From Kosakonia quasisacchari (GTDB lineage Bacteria > Pseudomonadota > Gammaproteobacteria > Enterobacterales > Enterobacteriaceae): 64,000 nt of DNA. This document shows, one piece after another, positions 12,832 through 23,591 of this stretch. Each line of letters begins with the position of its first letter. The stretch's first letter is position 1. Location: assembly GCF_004331415.1 (NCBI RefSeq), contig NZ_SJOP01000003.1, positions 186,001-250,000 of the forward strand. The letters run 5' to 3'. The notes under the pieces are model-generated. The model was not told where the DNA came from and searched no databases. It saw nothing but the letters and a program-made list of their open reading frames with translations. The position numbers were made by a program, and so were the translations under genes.

Positions 12832-14088
12832 ATGGCGTGGAATCAGCCCGGTAACAACGGACAGGACCGCGACCCGTGGGGAAGCAGCAAACCAGGCGGC
12901 AACTCTGAGGGAAATGGAAACAAAGGCGGTCGCGATCAGGGGCCACCTGATCTGGATGATATTTTCCGTAAACTGAGTAAGAAACTCGGTGGTCTGGGCG
13001 GTGGTAAAGGAACCGGTGGTAACCCAGGTTCCTCAGGCCCGCGCGGCCAGGTTGGCGGGCGCGTTGTGGGTATCGTTGCCGCCGCGATCGTTATTATCTG
13101 GGCTGCGACCGGGTTCTACACCATTAAAGAAGCGGAACGTGGTGTTGTAACTCGCTTTGGCAAGTTCAGCCATTTGGTCGAACCGGGTTTGAACTGGAAA
13201 CCGACCTTTATCGATAACGTGACCCCAGTAAACGTGGAATCCGTTCGTGAACTAGCGGCATCTGGCGTGATGTTGACGTCTGATGAAAACGTCGTGCGCG
13301 TTGAAATGAACGTGCAGTACCGCGTCACCGATCCTGAGCGCTATCTGTTTAGCGTTACCAGCGCCGACGACAGCCTGCGTCAGGCCACGGACAGCGCGCT
13401 GCGCGGCGTTATCGGTAAATACACTATGGATCGTATTCTGACCGAAGGCCGTACCGTTATTCGTAGCGATACCCAGCGTGAGCTGGAAGAGACCATTCGT
13501 CCGTATAACATGGGGATTACCTTGTTAGACGTTAACTTCCAGGCTGCTCGTCCGCCGGAAGAGGTGAAAGCTGCGTTTGATGATGCAATTGCCGCCCGTG
13601 AAAACGAGCAGCAGTACATCCGTGAAGCCGAAGCTTATACCAACGAAGTTCAGCCGCGCGCGAACGGTCAGGCGCAGCGTATCCTCGAAGAGGCGCGCGC
13701 GTATAAAACGCAAACCATCCTGGAAGCACAGGGTGAAGTGGCGCGCTTTGCTAAGCTCCTGCCGGAATACAAAGCTGCACCGGAAATTACCCGTGAGCGT
13801 CTGTATATCGAAACCATGGAAAAAGTGCTGAGCCATACCCGCAAAGTGCTGGTTAACGATAAAGGTGGCAACCTGATGGTTCTGCCGCTGGATCAGATGC
13901 TGAAAGGCGGCAACGCCGCGCCTGCGGCAAAGAGTGACAACAGTGGCGCAAATAACTTGCTGCGCCTGCCGCCAGCGTCCAGCTCCGGTAGCAGCGCAAA
14001 CAGCGCCCCCGCAACGTCTGCGGGAGATATCATGGACCAACGCCGCGTGAACGCGCAGCGTAACGACTACCAGCGTCAGGGGGAATAA
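12832..14088 (+). CDS. hflK: FtsH protease modulator subunit HflK
   Basis: Inner-membrane SPFH/band 7 protein that forms a large periplasmic vault with HflC around FtsH and tunes degradation of membrane proteins. The 418 aa have a Gly/Asn-rich cytoplasmic N-terminus (about 1-75), one membrane segment (about 80-98, VVGIVAAAIVIIWAATGF), the SPFH domain (VVTRFGKF onward, to about 260), a long helical segment and a Ser/Ala-rich tail. It starts 81 bases after hflX and ends two bases before hflC. Confidence 0.96.
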   Translation: MAWNQPGNNGQDRDPWGSSKPGGNSEGNGNKGGRDQGPPDLDDIFRKLSKKLGGLGGGKGTGGNPGSSGPRGQVGGRVVGIVAAAIVIIWAATGFYTIKEAERGVVTRFGKFSHLVEPGLNWKPTFIDNVTPVNVESVRELAASGVMLTSDENVVRVEMNVQYRVTDPERYLFSVTSADDSLRQATDSALRGVIGKYTMDRILTEGRTVIRSDTQRELEETIRPYNMGITLLDVNFQAARPPEEVKAAFDDAIAARENEQQYIREAEAYTNEVQPRANGQAQRILEEARAYKTQTILEAQGEVARFAKLLPEYKAAPEITRERLYIETMEKVLSHTRKVLVNDKGGNLMVLPLDQMLKGGNAAPAAKSDNSGANNLLRLPPASSSGSSANSAPATSAGDIMDQRRVNAQRNDYQRQGE

Positions 14089-14090
14089 CG

Positions 14091-15095
14091 ATGCGTAAAT
14101 CAGTTATCGCGATCATCATCATCGTGCTGGTAGTGCTCTACACCTCTATTTTTGTGGTGAAAGAAGGCGAGCGCGGGATCTCGCTGCGCTTTGGTAAAGT
14201 GCTGCGTGATGATGAAAACAAGCCGTTGGTTTATGCGCCGGGCCTGCATTTCAAATTGCCGTTTATTGAGTCGGTTAAGCTGCTTGACGCGCGTATCCAG
14301 ACGATGGATAACCAGGCAGACCGCTTTGTGACCAAAGAGAAAAAAGACCTGATCGTCGACTCCTACATCAAATGGCGTATCAGCGATTTCAGTCGTTATT
14401 ATCTGGCGACCGGCGGCGGTGACGTCTCCCAGGCGGAAGTGCTGCTGAAACGTAAGTTCTCTGACCGTCTGCGCTCTGAAATCGGTCGTCTGGACGTAAA
14501 AGACATCGTTACCGATTCTCGCGGTCGTTTGACGCTCGAAGTACGCGATGCGCTGAATTCGGGTTCTGCGGGTACAGAAGACGAAGTGTCGACGCCTGCT
14601 GCCGATGACGCCATCGCGAAAGCGGCTGAGCGAGTTCAGGCTGAAACCAACGGTAAAGTGCCGGTTATCAACCCGAACAGTATGGCGGCGTTAGGTATTG
14701 AAGTGGTTGATGTGCGTATTAAGCAGATCAACCTGCCGACTGAAGTGTCGGATGCGATTTACAACCGTATGCGCGCCGAGCGTGAAGCGGTTGCCCGTCG
14801 CCACCGTTCACAGGGTCAGGAAGAAGCGGAAAAACTCCGTGCCACAGCGGATTACGAAGTTACTAAAACGCTCGCAGAATCTGAGCGTCAGGGACGTATT
14901 CTGCGCGGTGAGGGTGATGCTGAAGCGGCGAAACTCTTTGCTGATGCATTCAGCCAGGATCCGGACTTCTATGCCTTTATCCGCAGCCTGCGTGCATATG
15001 AAAGCAGCTTCCAGAGCAACCAGGATGTGATGGTGCTCAGCCCGGATAGCGATTTCTTCCGCTACATGAAAACGCCGACTTCCGCGACTCGTTAA
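14091..15095 (+). CDS. hflC: FtsH protease modulator subunit HflC
   Basis: Partner of HflK in the HflKC-FtsH complex. The 334 aa match E. coli HflC in length, with one N-terminal membrane segment (about 4-20, VIAIIIIVLVVLYTSIF) and an SPFH domain opening GERGISLRFGKV. A short acidic insert (TEDEVSTPAADD, about 163-175) sits in the middle, as in the E. coli protein. Two bases separate it from hflK, so they are co-translated. A strong terminator follows at 15119-15150. Confidence 0.96.
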   Translation: MRKSVIAIIIIVLVVLYTSIFVVKEGERGISLRFGKVLRDDENKPLVYAPGLHFKLPFIESVKLLDARIQTMDNQADRFVTKEKKDLIVDSYIKWRISDFSRYYLATGGGDVSQAEVLLKRKFSDRLRSEIGRLDVKDIVTDSRGRLTLEVRDALNSGSAGTEDEVSTPAADDAIAKAAERVQAETNGKVPVINPNSMAALGIEVVDVRIKQINLPTEVSDAIYNRMRAEREAVARRHRSQGQEEAEKLRATADYEVTKTLAESERQGRILRGEGDAEAAKLFADAFSQDPDFYAFIRSLRAYESSFQSNQDVMVLSPDSDFFRYMKTPTSATR

Positions 15096-15118
15096 GATAA
15101 CCTGCGGTTTTCATCGTA

Positions 15119-15150
15119 AAAACCACCGCCTTTCCCGGCGGTGGTTTTGT
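15119..15150 (+). terminator. Intrinsic terminator after hflC
   Basis: AACCACCGCC, a TTTCCC loop and GGCGGTGGTT form a perfect 10-bp stem, followed by TTGTGTTT. It closes the nnr-to-hflC transcription unit; yjeT starts 18 bases later, so read-through may supply it. Confidence 0.85.
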
Positions 15151-15167
15151 GTTTATAAGGATCAGCA

Positions 15168-15365
15168 ATGAATTCGACAATCTGGCTCGCTCTGGCGCTG
15201 GTTTTGGTACTGGAAGGGCTTGGGCCGATGCTCTATCCGCGTGCCTGGCGGCGTATGATTGCCTCTCTGAGCCTGTTGCCGGACCATCTTTTGCGTCGAT
15301 TTGGCGGTGGGCTTGTGGTCGCGGGTGTCGTTATCTACTACATGTTGAGGAAAACGATTGGCTGA
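15168..15365 (+). CDS. yjeT: Small inner-membrane protein YjeT (DUF2065)
   Basis: A 65-aa protein with two hydrophobic segments: residues 4-20 (WLALALVLVLEGLGPML) and about 42-60 (RFGGGLVVAGVVIYYML). It matches the DUF2065 family, for which no biochemical function is established. The position between hflC and purA is conserved in enterobacteria. It is preceded by AAGGATCAGCA close to the ATG. Confidence 0.9.
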   Translation: MNSTIWLALALVLVLEGLGPMLYPRAWRRMIASLSLLPDHLLRRFGGGLVVAGVVIYYMLRKTIG

Positions 15366-15408
15366 GGGAAATCAGGCGTTCTTTGGGCATTTTTGCACAG
15401 AAAAAGTG

Positions 15409-15462
15409 CTGAATCTGAAAAAAAGCGGTGGTAGAATCCATTTTTAAGCAAACGGTGATTTT
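15409..15462 (+). promoter_or_regulatory. Probable purA promoter with PurR-like half site
   Basis: CTGAAT (15409-15414) and TAGAAT (15432-15437) are separated by 17 bases and make a plausible sigma-70 promoter for purA. Just downstream, AAGCAAACGGTGATTTT (15446-15462) keeps the left half (GCAAACG) of the PurR operator consensus while the right half is poor. In E. coli purA is under PurR control, so this is a reasonable but weak call. Confidence 0.4.
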
Positions 15463-15464
15463 GA

Positions 15465-16766
<1,302 letters not shown>

Positions 16767-16774
16767 TAGTGTTC

Positions 16775-16800
16775 AAGGGCGCGTAAATCGCGCCCTTTTT
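16775..16800 (+). terminator. Intrinsic terminator after purA
   Basis: AAGGGCGCG, loop TAAAT and CGCGCCCTT make a 9-bp stem followed directly by a T-run. It lies 8 bases after the purA stop. Confidence 0.9.
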
Positions 16801-16916
16801 CTTCGCTTTTTTCACCCTTCCATTCAAATAAATTAGCGACCTGACTGGTGGCTGGTTTATCATCAATAGTGTCAATACCTGCGGGTATCTCATCTTTTCC
16901 CTTTTATGAGGTTGAT

Positions 16917-17342
16917 GTGCAGTTAACGAGCTTTACCGATTACGGTTTGCGGGCCTTGATTTACATGGCGTCGCTGCCGGCAGGACAAATGACCAACATT
17001 ACTGAAGTCACAGAAACGTATGGCGTGTCCCGTAATCATATGGTCAAGATAATCAATCAGCTGAGCCGTGAAGGCTACGTCGCGGCCGTGCGGGGGAAAA
17101 ACGGTGGGATCCGCTTGGGGAAACCCGCGCAGGATATTCGTATCGGTGATGTTGTCCGCTCGCTGGAGCCGTTGGCGCTGGTCAATTGCAGCAGCGAGTT
17201 TTGTCACATTACCAGTGCCTGTCGCCTGAAAAAGGCGCTTGCTAAAGCCGTGCAAAGTTTTCTCAAAGAGCTGGATAACTATACGCTGGCCGATTTGGTT
17301 GAAGAGAATCAATCGCTTTACAAATTATTGCTGGTGGAATGA
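16917..17342 (+). CDS. nsrR: Nitric-oxide-sensing repressor NsrR
   Basis: Rrf2-family repressor with an iron-sulfur cluster that releases DNA when nitrosylated, derepressing NO-defence genes such as ytfE and hmp. The 141 aa equal E. coli NsrR. The helix-turn-helix lies around residues 25-50 ([16 protein letters not shown]), and the cluster ligands Cys91, Cys96 and Cys102 are in [13 protein letters not shown]. The start is GTG at 16917 with TTATGAGG upstream. It precedes rnr by 38 bases and is probably co-transcribed. Its likely target ytfE and an NsrR-type operator lie in this same window (44855-44877). Confidence 0.95.
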   Translation: MQLTSFTDYGLRALIYMASLPAGQMTNITEVTETYGVSRNHMVKIINQLSREGYVAAVRGKNGGIRLGKPAQDIRIGDVVRSLEPLALVNCSSEFCHITSACRLKKALAKAVQSFLKELDNYTLADLVEENQSLYKLLLVE

Positions 17343-17380
17343 CGAAAATTTCCACCAGAGCTGACAACGGAGGAACCGCA

Positions 17381-19816
17381 ATGTCACAAGATCCTTTCCT
17401 CGAACGCGAATCTGAAAAATATACCAACCCCATTCCCAGCCGCGAATTCATCCTCGATCACTTAGCCAAACGCGAAAAACCTGCCAACCGGGACGAACTG
17501 GCTATCGAACTCAATATTGAAGGTGAAGAGCAGCAAGAAGCGCTGCGCCGCCGTCTGCGCGCCATGGAGCGCGACGGGCAATTAGTCTTTACCCGCCGTC
17601 AATGTTACGCCTTACCGGAACGTCTCGATCTACTCAAAGGCGTGGTGATTGGTCACCGCGACGGCTATGGTTTTCTGCGCGTTGAAGGTCGCAAAGACGA
17701 TCTTTATCTCTCCAGCGAGCAGATGAAAATGTGTATTCACGGTGATCAGGTGCTGGCGCAACCGCTGGGTGCCGATCGCAAAGGCCGCCGTGAAGCGCGC
17801 ATCGTACGTGTGCTGGTGCCGAAAACCGGGCAGATCGTCGGCCGCTACTTTACTGACGCAGGTGTCGGTTTTGTCGTGCCGGATGATAGCCGCATGAGTT
17901 TCGATATTCTTATCCCGCCTGAAGAGGTCATGGGTGCGCGCATGGGCTTTGTGGTAGTCGTTGAGCTGACGCAACGTCCAACTCGCCGCACCAAAGCGAT
18001 CGGTAAAGTCGTCGAGGTGCTGGGCGACAATATGGGTACCGGCATGGCTGTTGATATGGCACTGCGCACCCATGAAATCCCGTATCAGTGGCCGCCAGAA
18101 GTAGAGAAACAGGTCGCCGGACTAAAAGAGCAAGTGCCGGAAGAAGCCAAAGTGGGACGCGTGGATTTGCGCGATCTACCGCTGGTGACCATTGATGGCG
18201 AAGACGCCCGCGACTTTGACGATGCCGTTTTCTGCGAGAAGAAACGCGGTGGCGGCTGGCGCTTATGGGTGGCGATTGCCGATGTGAGCTACTACGTGCG
18301 TCACGGCACTGCACTTGATAACGAAGCCCGCAACCGTGGCACGTCGGTTTATTTCCCGTCGCAAGTGGTGCCGATGCTGCCGGAAGTGTTGTCGAACGGC
18401 TTGTGCTCGCTGAACCCGCAAGTGGATCGCCTGTGCATGGTCTGTGAAATGACCATTTCCACAAAAGGGCGCTTAACCGGCTTTAAATTCTACGAAGCGG
18501 TAATGAGTTCCCATGCGCGTCTGACGTACACCAAAGTGTGGCATATGCTGCAAGGCGATCAGGAGTTGCGTGAGCAGTATGCGCCGCTGGTGAAACACAT
18601 CGAAGAGCTGCATAACCTGTATAAAGTGCTCGATCAGGCGCGTGCTGAGCGCGGTGGCATCTCGTTTGAGAGCGAAGAAGCGAAGTTTATCTTCAACGCC
18701 GAGCGTCGCATTGAGCGTATTGAGCAGACTCAGCGTAACGATGCGCACAAGCTGATTGAAGAGTGCATGATCCTCGCCAACATCTCTGCGGCGCGTTTTG
18801 TGGAGAAAGCCAACGAGCCGGCCCTGTTCCGTATTCACGATAAACCGACCACCGATGCGATCACTGCGTTCCGTTCCGTGCTTGCTGAGCTGGGTCTGGA
18901 GCTGCCGGGCGGTAACAAACCGGAGCCGCGCGACTACGCCGAGCTACTGGAATCGATTGCCGATCGTCCGGATCACGAAATGCTGCAAACCATGCTGCTG
19001 CGCTCGATGAAACAGGCGATTTATGATCCGGAAAACCGTGGGCACTTCGGCCTGGCGCTGCAATCTTACGCGCACTTCACTTCGCCGATTCGCCGCTATC
19101 CGGACTTATCGCTGCACCGCGCCATTAAATATTTACTGGCAAAAGAGCAGGGGCTGAAGGGCAACAGCACCGAAACCGGCGGCTGGCACTACAGCATGGA
19201 AGAGGTGCTGCAACTGGGGCAACACTGTTCGATGACCGAACGCCGCGCTGATGAAGCCACTCGTGATGTCTCGGACTGGCTGAAATGCGACTTTATGCAG
19301 GATCAGGTCGGCAACACTTTCCCTGGCGTTATCGCCAGTGTTACTGGCTTTGGTTTCTTCGTGCGTCTCGATGATCTGTTTATCGACGGGCTGGTGCATG
19401 TCTCCTCGCTGGATAACGACTATTACCGCTTTGATCAGATCGGACAGCGCCTGATTGGCGAATCCGGTGGACAAACTTATCGCCTCGGTGACCGGGTGCA
19501 GGTGAAAGTCGAAGCGGTCAATATGGATGAGCGTAAGATCGACTTCTCGCTGATCTCCAGCGAACGCAGCCCGCGTAACGTGGGTAAAACCGAGCGTGAA
19601 AAAGCGAAGAAAGGTACGCCAGGCAAAAACGGCTCTGCTAAAAAGCCGCCGCGCCGCCAGATGAACAAAAAAGTGAATTTCGAGCCAGACAGTGCTTTCC
19701 GGAGTGAAGGCGGAAAAGGCAATTCGAAAAAAGCCAAAAAGCCGTCGGCGAAAACACAAAAAATCGCCGCCGCGACCAAAGCAAAACGCGCGGCGAAAAA
19801 GAAAACCGACCAGTAA
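17381..19816 (+). CDS. rnr: Ribonuclease R
   Basis: Processive RNB-family 3'-5' exoribonuclease that degrades structured RNA, including rRNA and trans-translation targets. The 811 aa run: N-terminal helix-turn-helix (about 20-85), two cold-shock domains, RNB catalytic domain from about 260 ([12 protein letters not shown] carries the metal-binding Asp residues; [10 protein letters not shown] follows), an S1 domain ([18 protein letters not shown]), and a Lys-rich tail that in E. coli is acetylated to control stability. ATG at 17381 chosen for GGAGG upstream. The tail lacks a short segment seen in E. coli (813 aa). Confidence 0.97.
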   Translation: MSQDPFLERESEKYTNPIPSREFILDHLAKREKPANRDELAIELNIEGEEQQEALRRRLRAMERDGQLVFTRRQCYALPERLDLLKGVVIGHRDGYGFLRVEGRKDDLYLSSEQMKMCIHGDQVLAQPLGADRKGRREARIVRVLVPKTGQIVGRYFTDAGVGFVVPDDSRMSFDILIPPEEVMGARMGFVVVVELTQRPTRRTKAIGKVVEVLGDNMGTGMAVDMALRTHEIPYQWPPEVEKQVAGLKEQVPEEAKVGRVDLRDLPLVTIDGEDARDFDDAVFCEKKRGGGWRLWVAIADVSYYVRHGTALDNEARNRGTSVYFPSQVVPMLPEVLSNGLCSLNPQVDRLCMVCEMTISTKGRLTGFKFYEAVMSSHARLTYTKVWHMLQGDQELREQYAPLVKHIEELHNLYKVLDQARAERGGISFESEEAKFIFNAERRIERIEQTQRNDAHKLIEECMILANISAARFVEKANEPALFRIHDKPTTDAITAFRSVLAELGLELPGGNKPEPRDYAELLESIADRPDHEMLQTMLLRSMKQAIYDPENRGHFGLALQSYAHFTSPIRRYPDLSLHRAIKYLLAKEQGLKGNSTETGGWHYSMEEVLQLGQHCSMTERRADEATRDVSDWLKCDFMQDQVGNTFPGVIASVTGFGFFVRLDDLFIDGLVHVSSLDNDYYRFDQIGQRLIGESGGQTYRLGDRVQVKVEAVNMDERKIDFSLISSERSPRNVGKTEREKAKKGTPGKNGSAKKPPRRQMNKKVNFEPDSAFRSEGGKGNSKKAKKPSAKTQKIAAATKAKRAAKKKTDQ

Positions 19817-19823
19817 TATTACG

Positions 19824-19850
19824 AAGCCCTTCCTTGTGAAGGGCTTTTTT
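19824..19850 (+). terminator. Intrinsic terminator after rnr
   Basis: AAGCCCTTC, loop CTTGT and GAAGGGCTT form a 9-bp stem continuing into TTTT. It separates rnr from the inserted unit that starts at 20002, so that unit needs its own promoter. The 150 bases between hold a TATAGT (19918-19923) without a good -35, as expected of an activator-dependent promoter. Confidence 0.9.
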
Positions 19851-20001
19851 ATATGTCTTAGTTATTTCCTGCACATTGATATCTGGTATTTATCGTTAGC
19901 CCGCGCACGCAGATCTATATAGTGAATATCCATCCTTAATTCATCCAATTAAAACCGGAGCATTATCGCTTCGGCATCTGCCTATTTTGCAAGGAGCGAT
20001 T

Positions 20002-21015
20002 ATGCATCTGGCCCGTTTCCCTCGTCTGTCTTTAGGGCATTTCCCCACGCCATTAGAGCCGCTGGAAAATTTAACCGCTTTACTCGGCGGCCCTAAATTA
20101 TGGATTAAACGCGATGACGCAACCGGGCTTGCTACCGGCGGAAATAAAACGCGCAAACTGGAATTTTTACTGGCGGATGCGTTGGCGAAAAAAGCCGATG
20201 TGATCATCACCCAGGGTGCAACACAATCCAATCATGTTCGTCAGACCATTGCCGGGGCAGCAAAGCTCGGTTTGCCAACCAAAGTGTTGCTGGAAAAGCG
20301 CGTGACTGATTTTGGCGAGGCGTATCAGCGTTCCGGCAATATTTTGCTGGATGACCTGCTGGGCGGTGAGATTATCGCCCATTTGCCGGGCGGCACCGAT
20401 ATGCAGAACGCGATGGAAGAGCTGGCGCAACAGCTGCGCGAACAGGGGCATAACCCGTATGTCATTCCCGGCGGCGGTTCCAACCCCATCGGCGCGCTCG
20501 GTTATGTCGCCTGCGCCGAAGAACTGTTGTTCCAGTCATCCCAGTTACGCTTGCGCATCGACAGCGTGGTGCATGCCACCGGCAGTACCGGCACGCAAGC
20601 AGGGCTTGTTGCCGGTTTAACGGCGACTAATAGCCAGATCCCCGTACTCGGTATCAGCGTGCGCGCGCCAAAAGCGAAGCAGGAAGAGAACGTATGGAAT
20701 CTGGCGTCGCGCACCCGTGAACTGCTGGGGGTTAGCGGTGAATTACCGCGTGAAGCCGTGGTGGCTAACAGCGATTACGTGGGGGAGGGTTACGGTCTGC
20801 CAACCGAAGGAATGCTGGAAGCGCTGACGCTGTTCGCCCGTCACGAAGGCATCTTGCTTGACCCGGTATACTCCGGCAAAGGTGCGGCCGGGCTTATCGA
20901 CCTGATCCGTAAAGGCCACTTTGGTCGTGATGAAAACGTGGTATTTGTTCATACTGGCGGTTCTGCCGGGCTGTTTGGCTATCGTCAGGTGCTGGAAGCG
21001 CATCACCGTGGCTAA
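20002..21015 (+). CDS. PLP-dependent D-cysteine desulfhydrase / cysteate sulfo-lyase-like enzyme
   Basis: A 337-aa member of the ACC deaminase / D-cysteine desulfhydrase fold. The PLP lysine is Lys49 in [22 protein letters not shown], a [14 protein letters not shown] phosphate-binding loop and a C-terminal [12 protein letters not shown] complete the family pattern. It is clearly related to, but not the orthologue of, E. coli DcyD. Relatives remove sulfide from D-cysteine, sulfite from cysteate, or deaminate ACC. Beside a racemase and a sulfonate-type ABC transporter, release of sulfite or sulfide from a transported sulfur amino acid fits best; the substrate is inference. ATG 20002 is preceded by AAGGAG (19991-19996); an upstream TTG is less likely. 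It overlaps the next gene by 8 bases. Confidence 0.8.
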   Translation: MHLARFPRLSLGHFPTPLEPLENLTALLGGPKLWIKRDDATGLATGGNKTRKLEFLLADALAKKADVIITQGATQSNHVRQTIAGAAKLGLPTKVLLEKRVTDFGEAYQRSGNILLDDLLGGEIIAHLPGGTDMQNAMEELAQQLREQGHNPYVIPGGGSNPIGALGYVACAEELLFQSSQLRLRIDSVVHATGSTGTQAGLVAGLTATNSQIPVLGISVRAPKAKQEENVWNLASRTRELLGVSGELPREAVVANSDYVGEGYGLPTEGMLEALTLFARHEGILLDPVYSGKGAAGLIDLIRKGHFGRDENVVFVHTGGSAGLFGYRQVLEAHHRG

Positions 21016-21739
21016 GCCCTTTTTGCTCGGTGTGCTGGGCGGCATGGGGCCGCTCGCCACGCTCGATTTTCAGCATCAGTTGCTGGTGGCAACCCCGGCA
21101 CAGAGCGACCAGCAGCAATTGCCTTCGGTGGTCTGGAATGTGCCGCAAGTTGCCGATCGGCAAAAAGCCCTTGCCGGGCTTGGTCCTTCGCCACTGCCGC
21201 AGTTATTGCACGGCATCGAAAAGCTGAATCAGGCCGGAGCCAGCCACATTGCCATCCCGTGCAATACGGCGCATCACTGGTTTGAAGCGTTGAGCCGCGC
21301 CAGCGCCGCGCCGCTACTGCATATTGTCGATGCCACCGTGGAGCATCTGCTGAGCCTGCCGAAAAAGCCGCAGCGAGTAGGGCTGATTGCCACCCAGGGC
21401 ACGCTGGACGCCGGCTGGTATCAGCGCGGGCTGGCGGCGCAGGGCATTGATGTGCTGCAGCCTTCCACAGAGGAACTACAGCAGTGGTTTGTCCCTGGCT
21501 GTTACGCGGTAAAACGCGGAGCGGTAAGCGAAGGCGGGGAACGGCTTGCGCTTCTGGCCGAGGCATTGCTGGCGCGTGGTGCTGAGCAGTTGCTGTTGGC
21601 CTGTACTGAAGTGCCGGTGGCTCTGCGTGCGGTGAATTCTCCTGTGCTTGACCTTTCCCACGATCCGGCGCAATTGCTGGCGCAACGCTGTGCCCACTAT
21701 TGGCTGGAATATCGTGATTCTTATTTCACGCATACCTAA
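21008..21739 (+). CDS. Aspartate/glutamate racemase family protein
   Basis: A 243-aa cofactor-independent racemase. It opens with [14 protein letters not shown], the family signature, and has the two catalytic cysteines in PCNTAHHW (Cys85) and ACTEVPV (Cys199). Such enzymes exchange the alpha-proton of amino acids such as aspartate using a Cys pair. The start is GTG at 21008, with GGAAG upstream, overlapping the stop of the lyase by 8 bases; this tight coupling suggests that the racemase supplies or removes the enantiomer used by the lyase. Cysteate is a structural analogue of aspartate, so a cysteate racemase is an attractive but untested reading. An ordinary aspartate racemase is the alternative. 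Confidence 0.8.
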   Translation: MAKPFLLGVLGGMGPLATLDFQHQLLVATPAQSDQQQLPSVVWNVPQVADRQKALAGLGPSPLPQLLHGIEKLNQAGASHIAIPCNTAHHWFEALSRASAAPLLHIVDATVEHLLSLPKKPQRVGLIATQGTLDAGWYQRGLAAQGIDVLQPSTEELQQWFVPGCYAVKRGAVSEGGERLALLAEALLARGAEQLLLACTEVPVALRAVNSPVLDLSHDPAQLLAQRCAHYWLEYRDSYFTHT

Positions 21740-21816
21740 TGCAATAATTTGAATAAATAAAACGACAACCGCCCGATATAGTGTTTCAGCGCTAATTAAA
21801 TCTAAGGTTAAATAAA

Positions 21817-22824
21817 ATGAAAAAAAGTCTCTGCTTATTACTGGCAGCGGGTAGCTTATGGGCCAACGCCAGCTTCGCAGCAACACCAACAGAAGTCCGC
21901 GTCGCATACAGCGGCGGTTCGCAGGTATTAATGCTGGCGAAAGCCGACGGCTCACTGGATAAAGCATTAAACAGCAAAGTGCAGTGGGTGCAATTCGCCT
22001 CCGGCGCGGATGCATTAAGTTATTTCGCCAGCAACGCCATCGATATTGCCAATTTCGGTTCCAGTCCGGCGACCGCCGGTATTGTGCGGAAATTACCCGT
22101 CGAAATTATTGGCGTTTCCGGTGTGATTGCCAGTTACGAACGCTTAATTGGCAAAGAGGGTATTCATCAACTTCGCGATATCGAAGGCAAACGCGTAGCC
22201 TACCCGCCGAATTCCACGGCGCAGTATGCGCTGGAAGCGGCGATCAGCGTCAATAAACTCGACCGCAGCAAAATCACGCTGCTGCCGCTGCGACCGGCAG
22301 AAATGGTGGCGGCCTGGAAACGTGGCGACATCGATGCGGGTTATGTCTGGGCGCCGTTTGCGCAAGAGCTGGAATCATCCGGTGGGCATCAGGTCTTCGC
22401 CACCAAAGATCTCCAGAAAGACGGCTACCTGATTTACAACAACTACGTCGTGCGTAAAGCCTTTGCTGAACAGTATCCAGAAGCGGTGACCGCCTTCTTG
22501 CGCGTTCATCAGCAGAAAGTGGATGAATTTAAAAAGGATCCGGAACGTGCCGCTGCCATTGTGGCGAAAGAGGTTGGCGCGCCGGTCACAACCGCAGCGA
22601 ATACGCTTGGCGGGCTGGAGTACCCGACGCTGAGCGAGCAGGGTACGGCGGCCTGGTTGGGTAACGGGACGCAAACCAGCGACAGCGGTATCGGCAAAGC
22701 GCTGAGCAAAACTTCTAACTTCCTTGCCGGGATCGGCGAAATCCGCAAACGCGATATTCCAGCCAACTGGGACAACGCTATCGACTCCCGTTACATTCGT
22801 GATGCGGCGGCAACGGCAAAATGA
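21817..22824 (+). CDS. TauA-like sulfonate ABC transporter substrate-binding protein
   Basis: Periplasmic binding protein of 335 aa with a clear signal peptide (MKKSLCLLLAAGSLW..., probable cleavage after SFA near residue 21). The mature part has the two-lobe NMT1/TauA fold: VRVAYSGGSQ at the start, IDIANFGSSPATAGI, and RGDIDAGYVWAPF. This family binds taurine, alkanesulfonates or related compounds. It starts 77 bases after the racemase and overlaps the permease gene (ATGA). Ligand not determinable from sequence; taurine is possible, but the companion genes suggest a sulfur-containing amino acid. Confidence 0.82.
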   Translation: MKKSLCLLLAAGSLWANASFAATPTEVRVAYSGGSQVLMLAKADGSLDKALNSKVQWVQFASGADALSYFASNAIDIANFGSSPATAGIVRKLPVEIIGVSGVIASYERLIGKEGIHQLRDIEGKRVAYPPNSTAQYALEAAISVNKLDRSKITLLPLRPAEMVAAWKRGDIDAGYVWAPFAQELESSGGHQVFATKDLQKDGYLIYNNYVVRKAFAEQYPEAVTAFLRVHQQKVDEFKKDPERAAAIVAKEVGAPVTTAANTLGGLEYPTLSEQGTAAWLGNGTQTSDSGIGKALSKTSNFLAGIGEIRKRDIPANWDNAIDSRYIRDAAATAK

Positions 22825-23591
22825 AATTGCGTCAACATATCGCCATCAGCGTGCTGTCGGTGGCGGTTTTCTTTGCACTCTGGCAGATAGCGGCCACCCG
22901 GCAGTGGGTCGATCCGCTCCTGCTGCCATCGCTAACGGACATTGGGTTGACCGCCGAAGAGTTACTGGCCGATGGCTACCGCCAGGTGCCGCTGTGGCAA
23001 CATATCGCGGTTAGCCTGGCGCGCGCGCTTGGCGCTTTTTCGGTCGCCATTATCATCGGCATTCCGCTGGGCTTGCTGATGGGCTTATCCGAGGGTCTCT
23101 CCGCCGTGCTTAACCCGTTTGTGCAGTTTCTGCGTCCACTGCCGAAAATCGCCCTTATCCCGCTGGCAGTTGTCTGGCTGGGGATTGGTGAAGCGTCGAA
23201 ATTCTTTCTGATTTTCATCGCCACGTTTTTGAGCGTGGTAGTTGGCGCGAGCGCGGCGGTGGAACGCATTGGGCGTGCGCGAATTCGTGTGGCGCAAACG
23301 CTCGGCGCATCAAAAGGGCAGATCTTCCTGCGAGTGGTGCTGCCGGATGCGCTGCCGGAACTGTTTACCACTGTGCGGCTTTCTATCGGCATTGGCTGGA
23401 CGTCGTTGATTGCAGCCGAAATGGTCGCCGCCAGTTCAGGCCTGGGCTGGATGGTAATAAACGCCAGTTCTTACTTACGTACGGATATCGTCATGCTCGG
23501 CATTCTGCTGCTGGGCGGCATTGGCTATCTACTGGATTTACTACTATTGGGGCTGCAACGCTGGTTGGTGCCCTGGGCGGGAAAAGAGTGA
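22821..23591 (+). CDS. TauC/SsuC-like ABC transporter permease
   Basis: Inner-membrane permease of 256 aa with about six membrane segments. The first is at residues 8-25, and the EAA loop typical of importers is present (GASKGQIFLRVVLPDALPE, about 168-186). It overlaps the binding protein stop by 4 bases and the ATPase gene at its own stop, so the three are translated as a set. Closest recognisable relatives are TauC and SsuC. Confidence 0.85.
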   Translation: MKLRQHIAISVLSVAVFFALWQIAATRQWVDPLLLPSLTDIGLTAEELLADGYRQVPLWQHIAVSLARALGAFSVAIIIGIPLGLLMGLSEGLSAVLNPFVQFLRPLPKIALIPLAVVWLGIGEASKFFLIFIATFLSVVVGASAAVERIGRARIRVAQTLGASKGQIFLRVVLPDALPELFTTVRLSIGIGWTSLIAAEMVAASSGLGWMVINASSYLRTDIVMLGILLLGGIGYLLDLLLLGLQRWLVPWAGKE

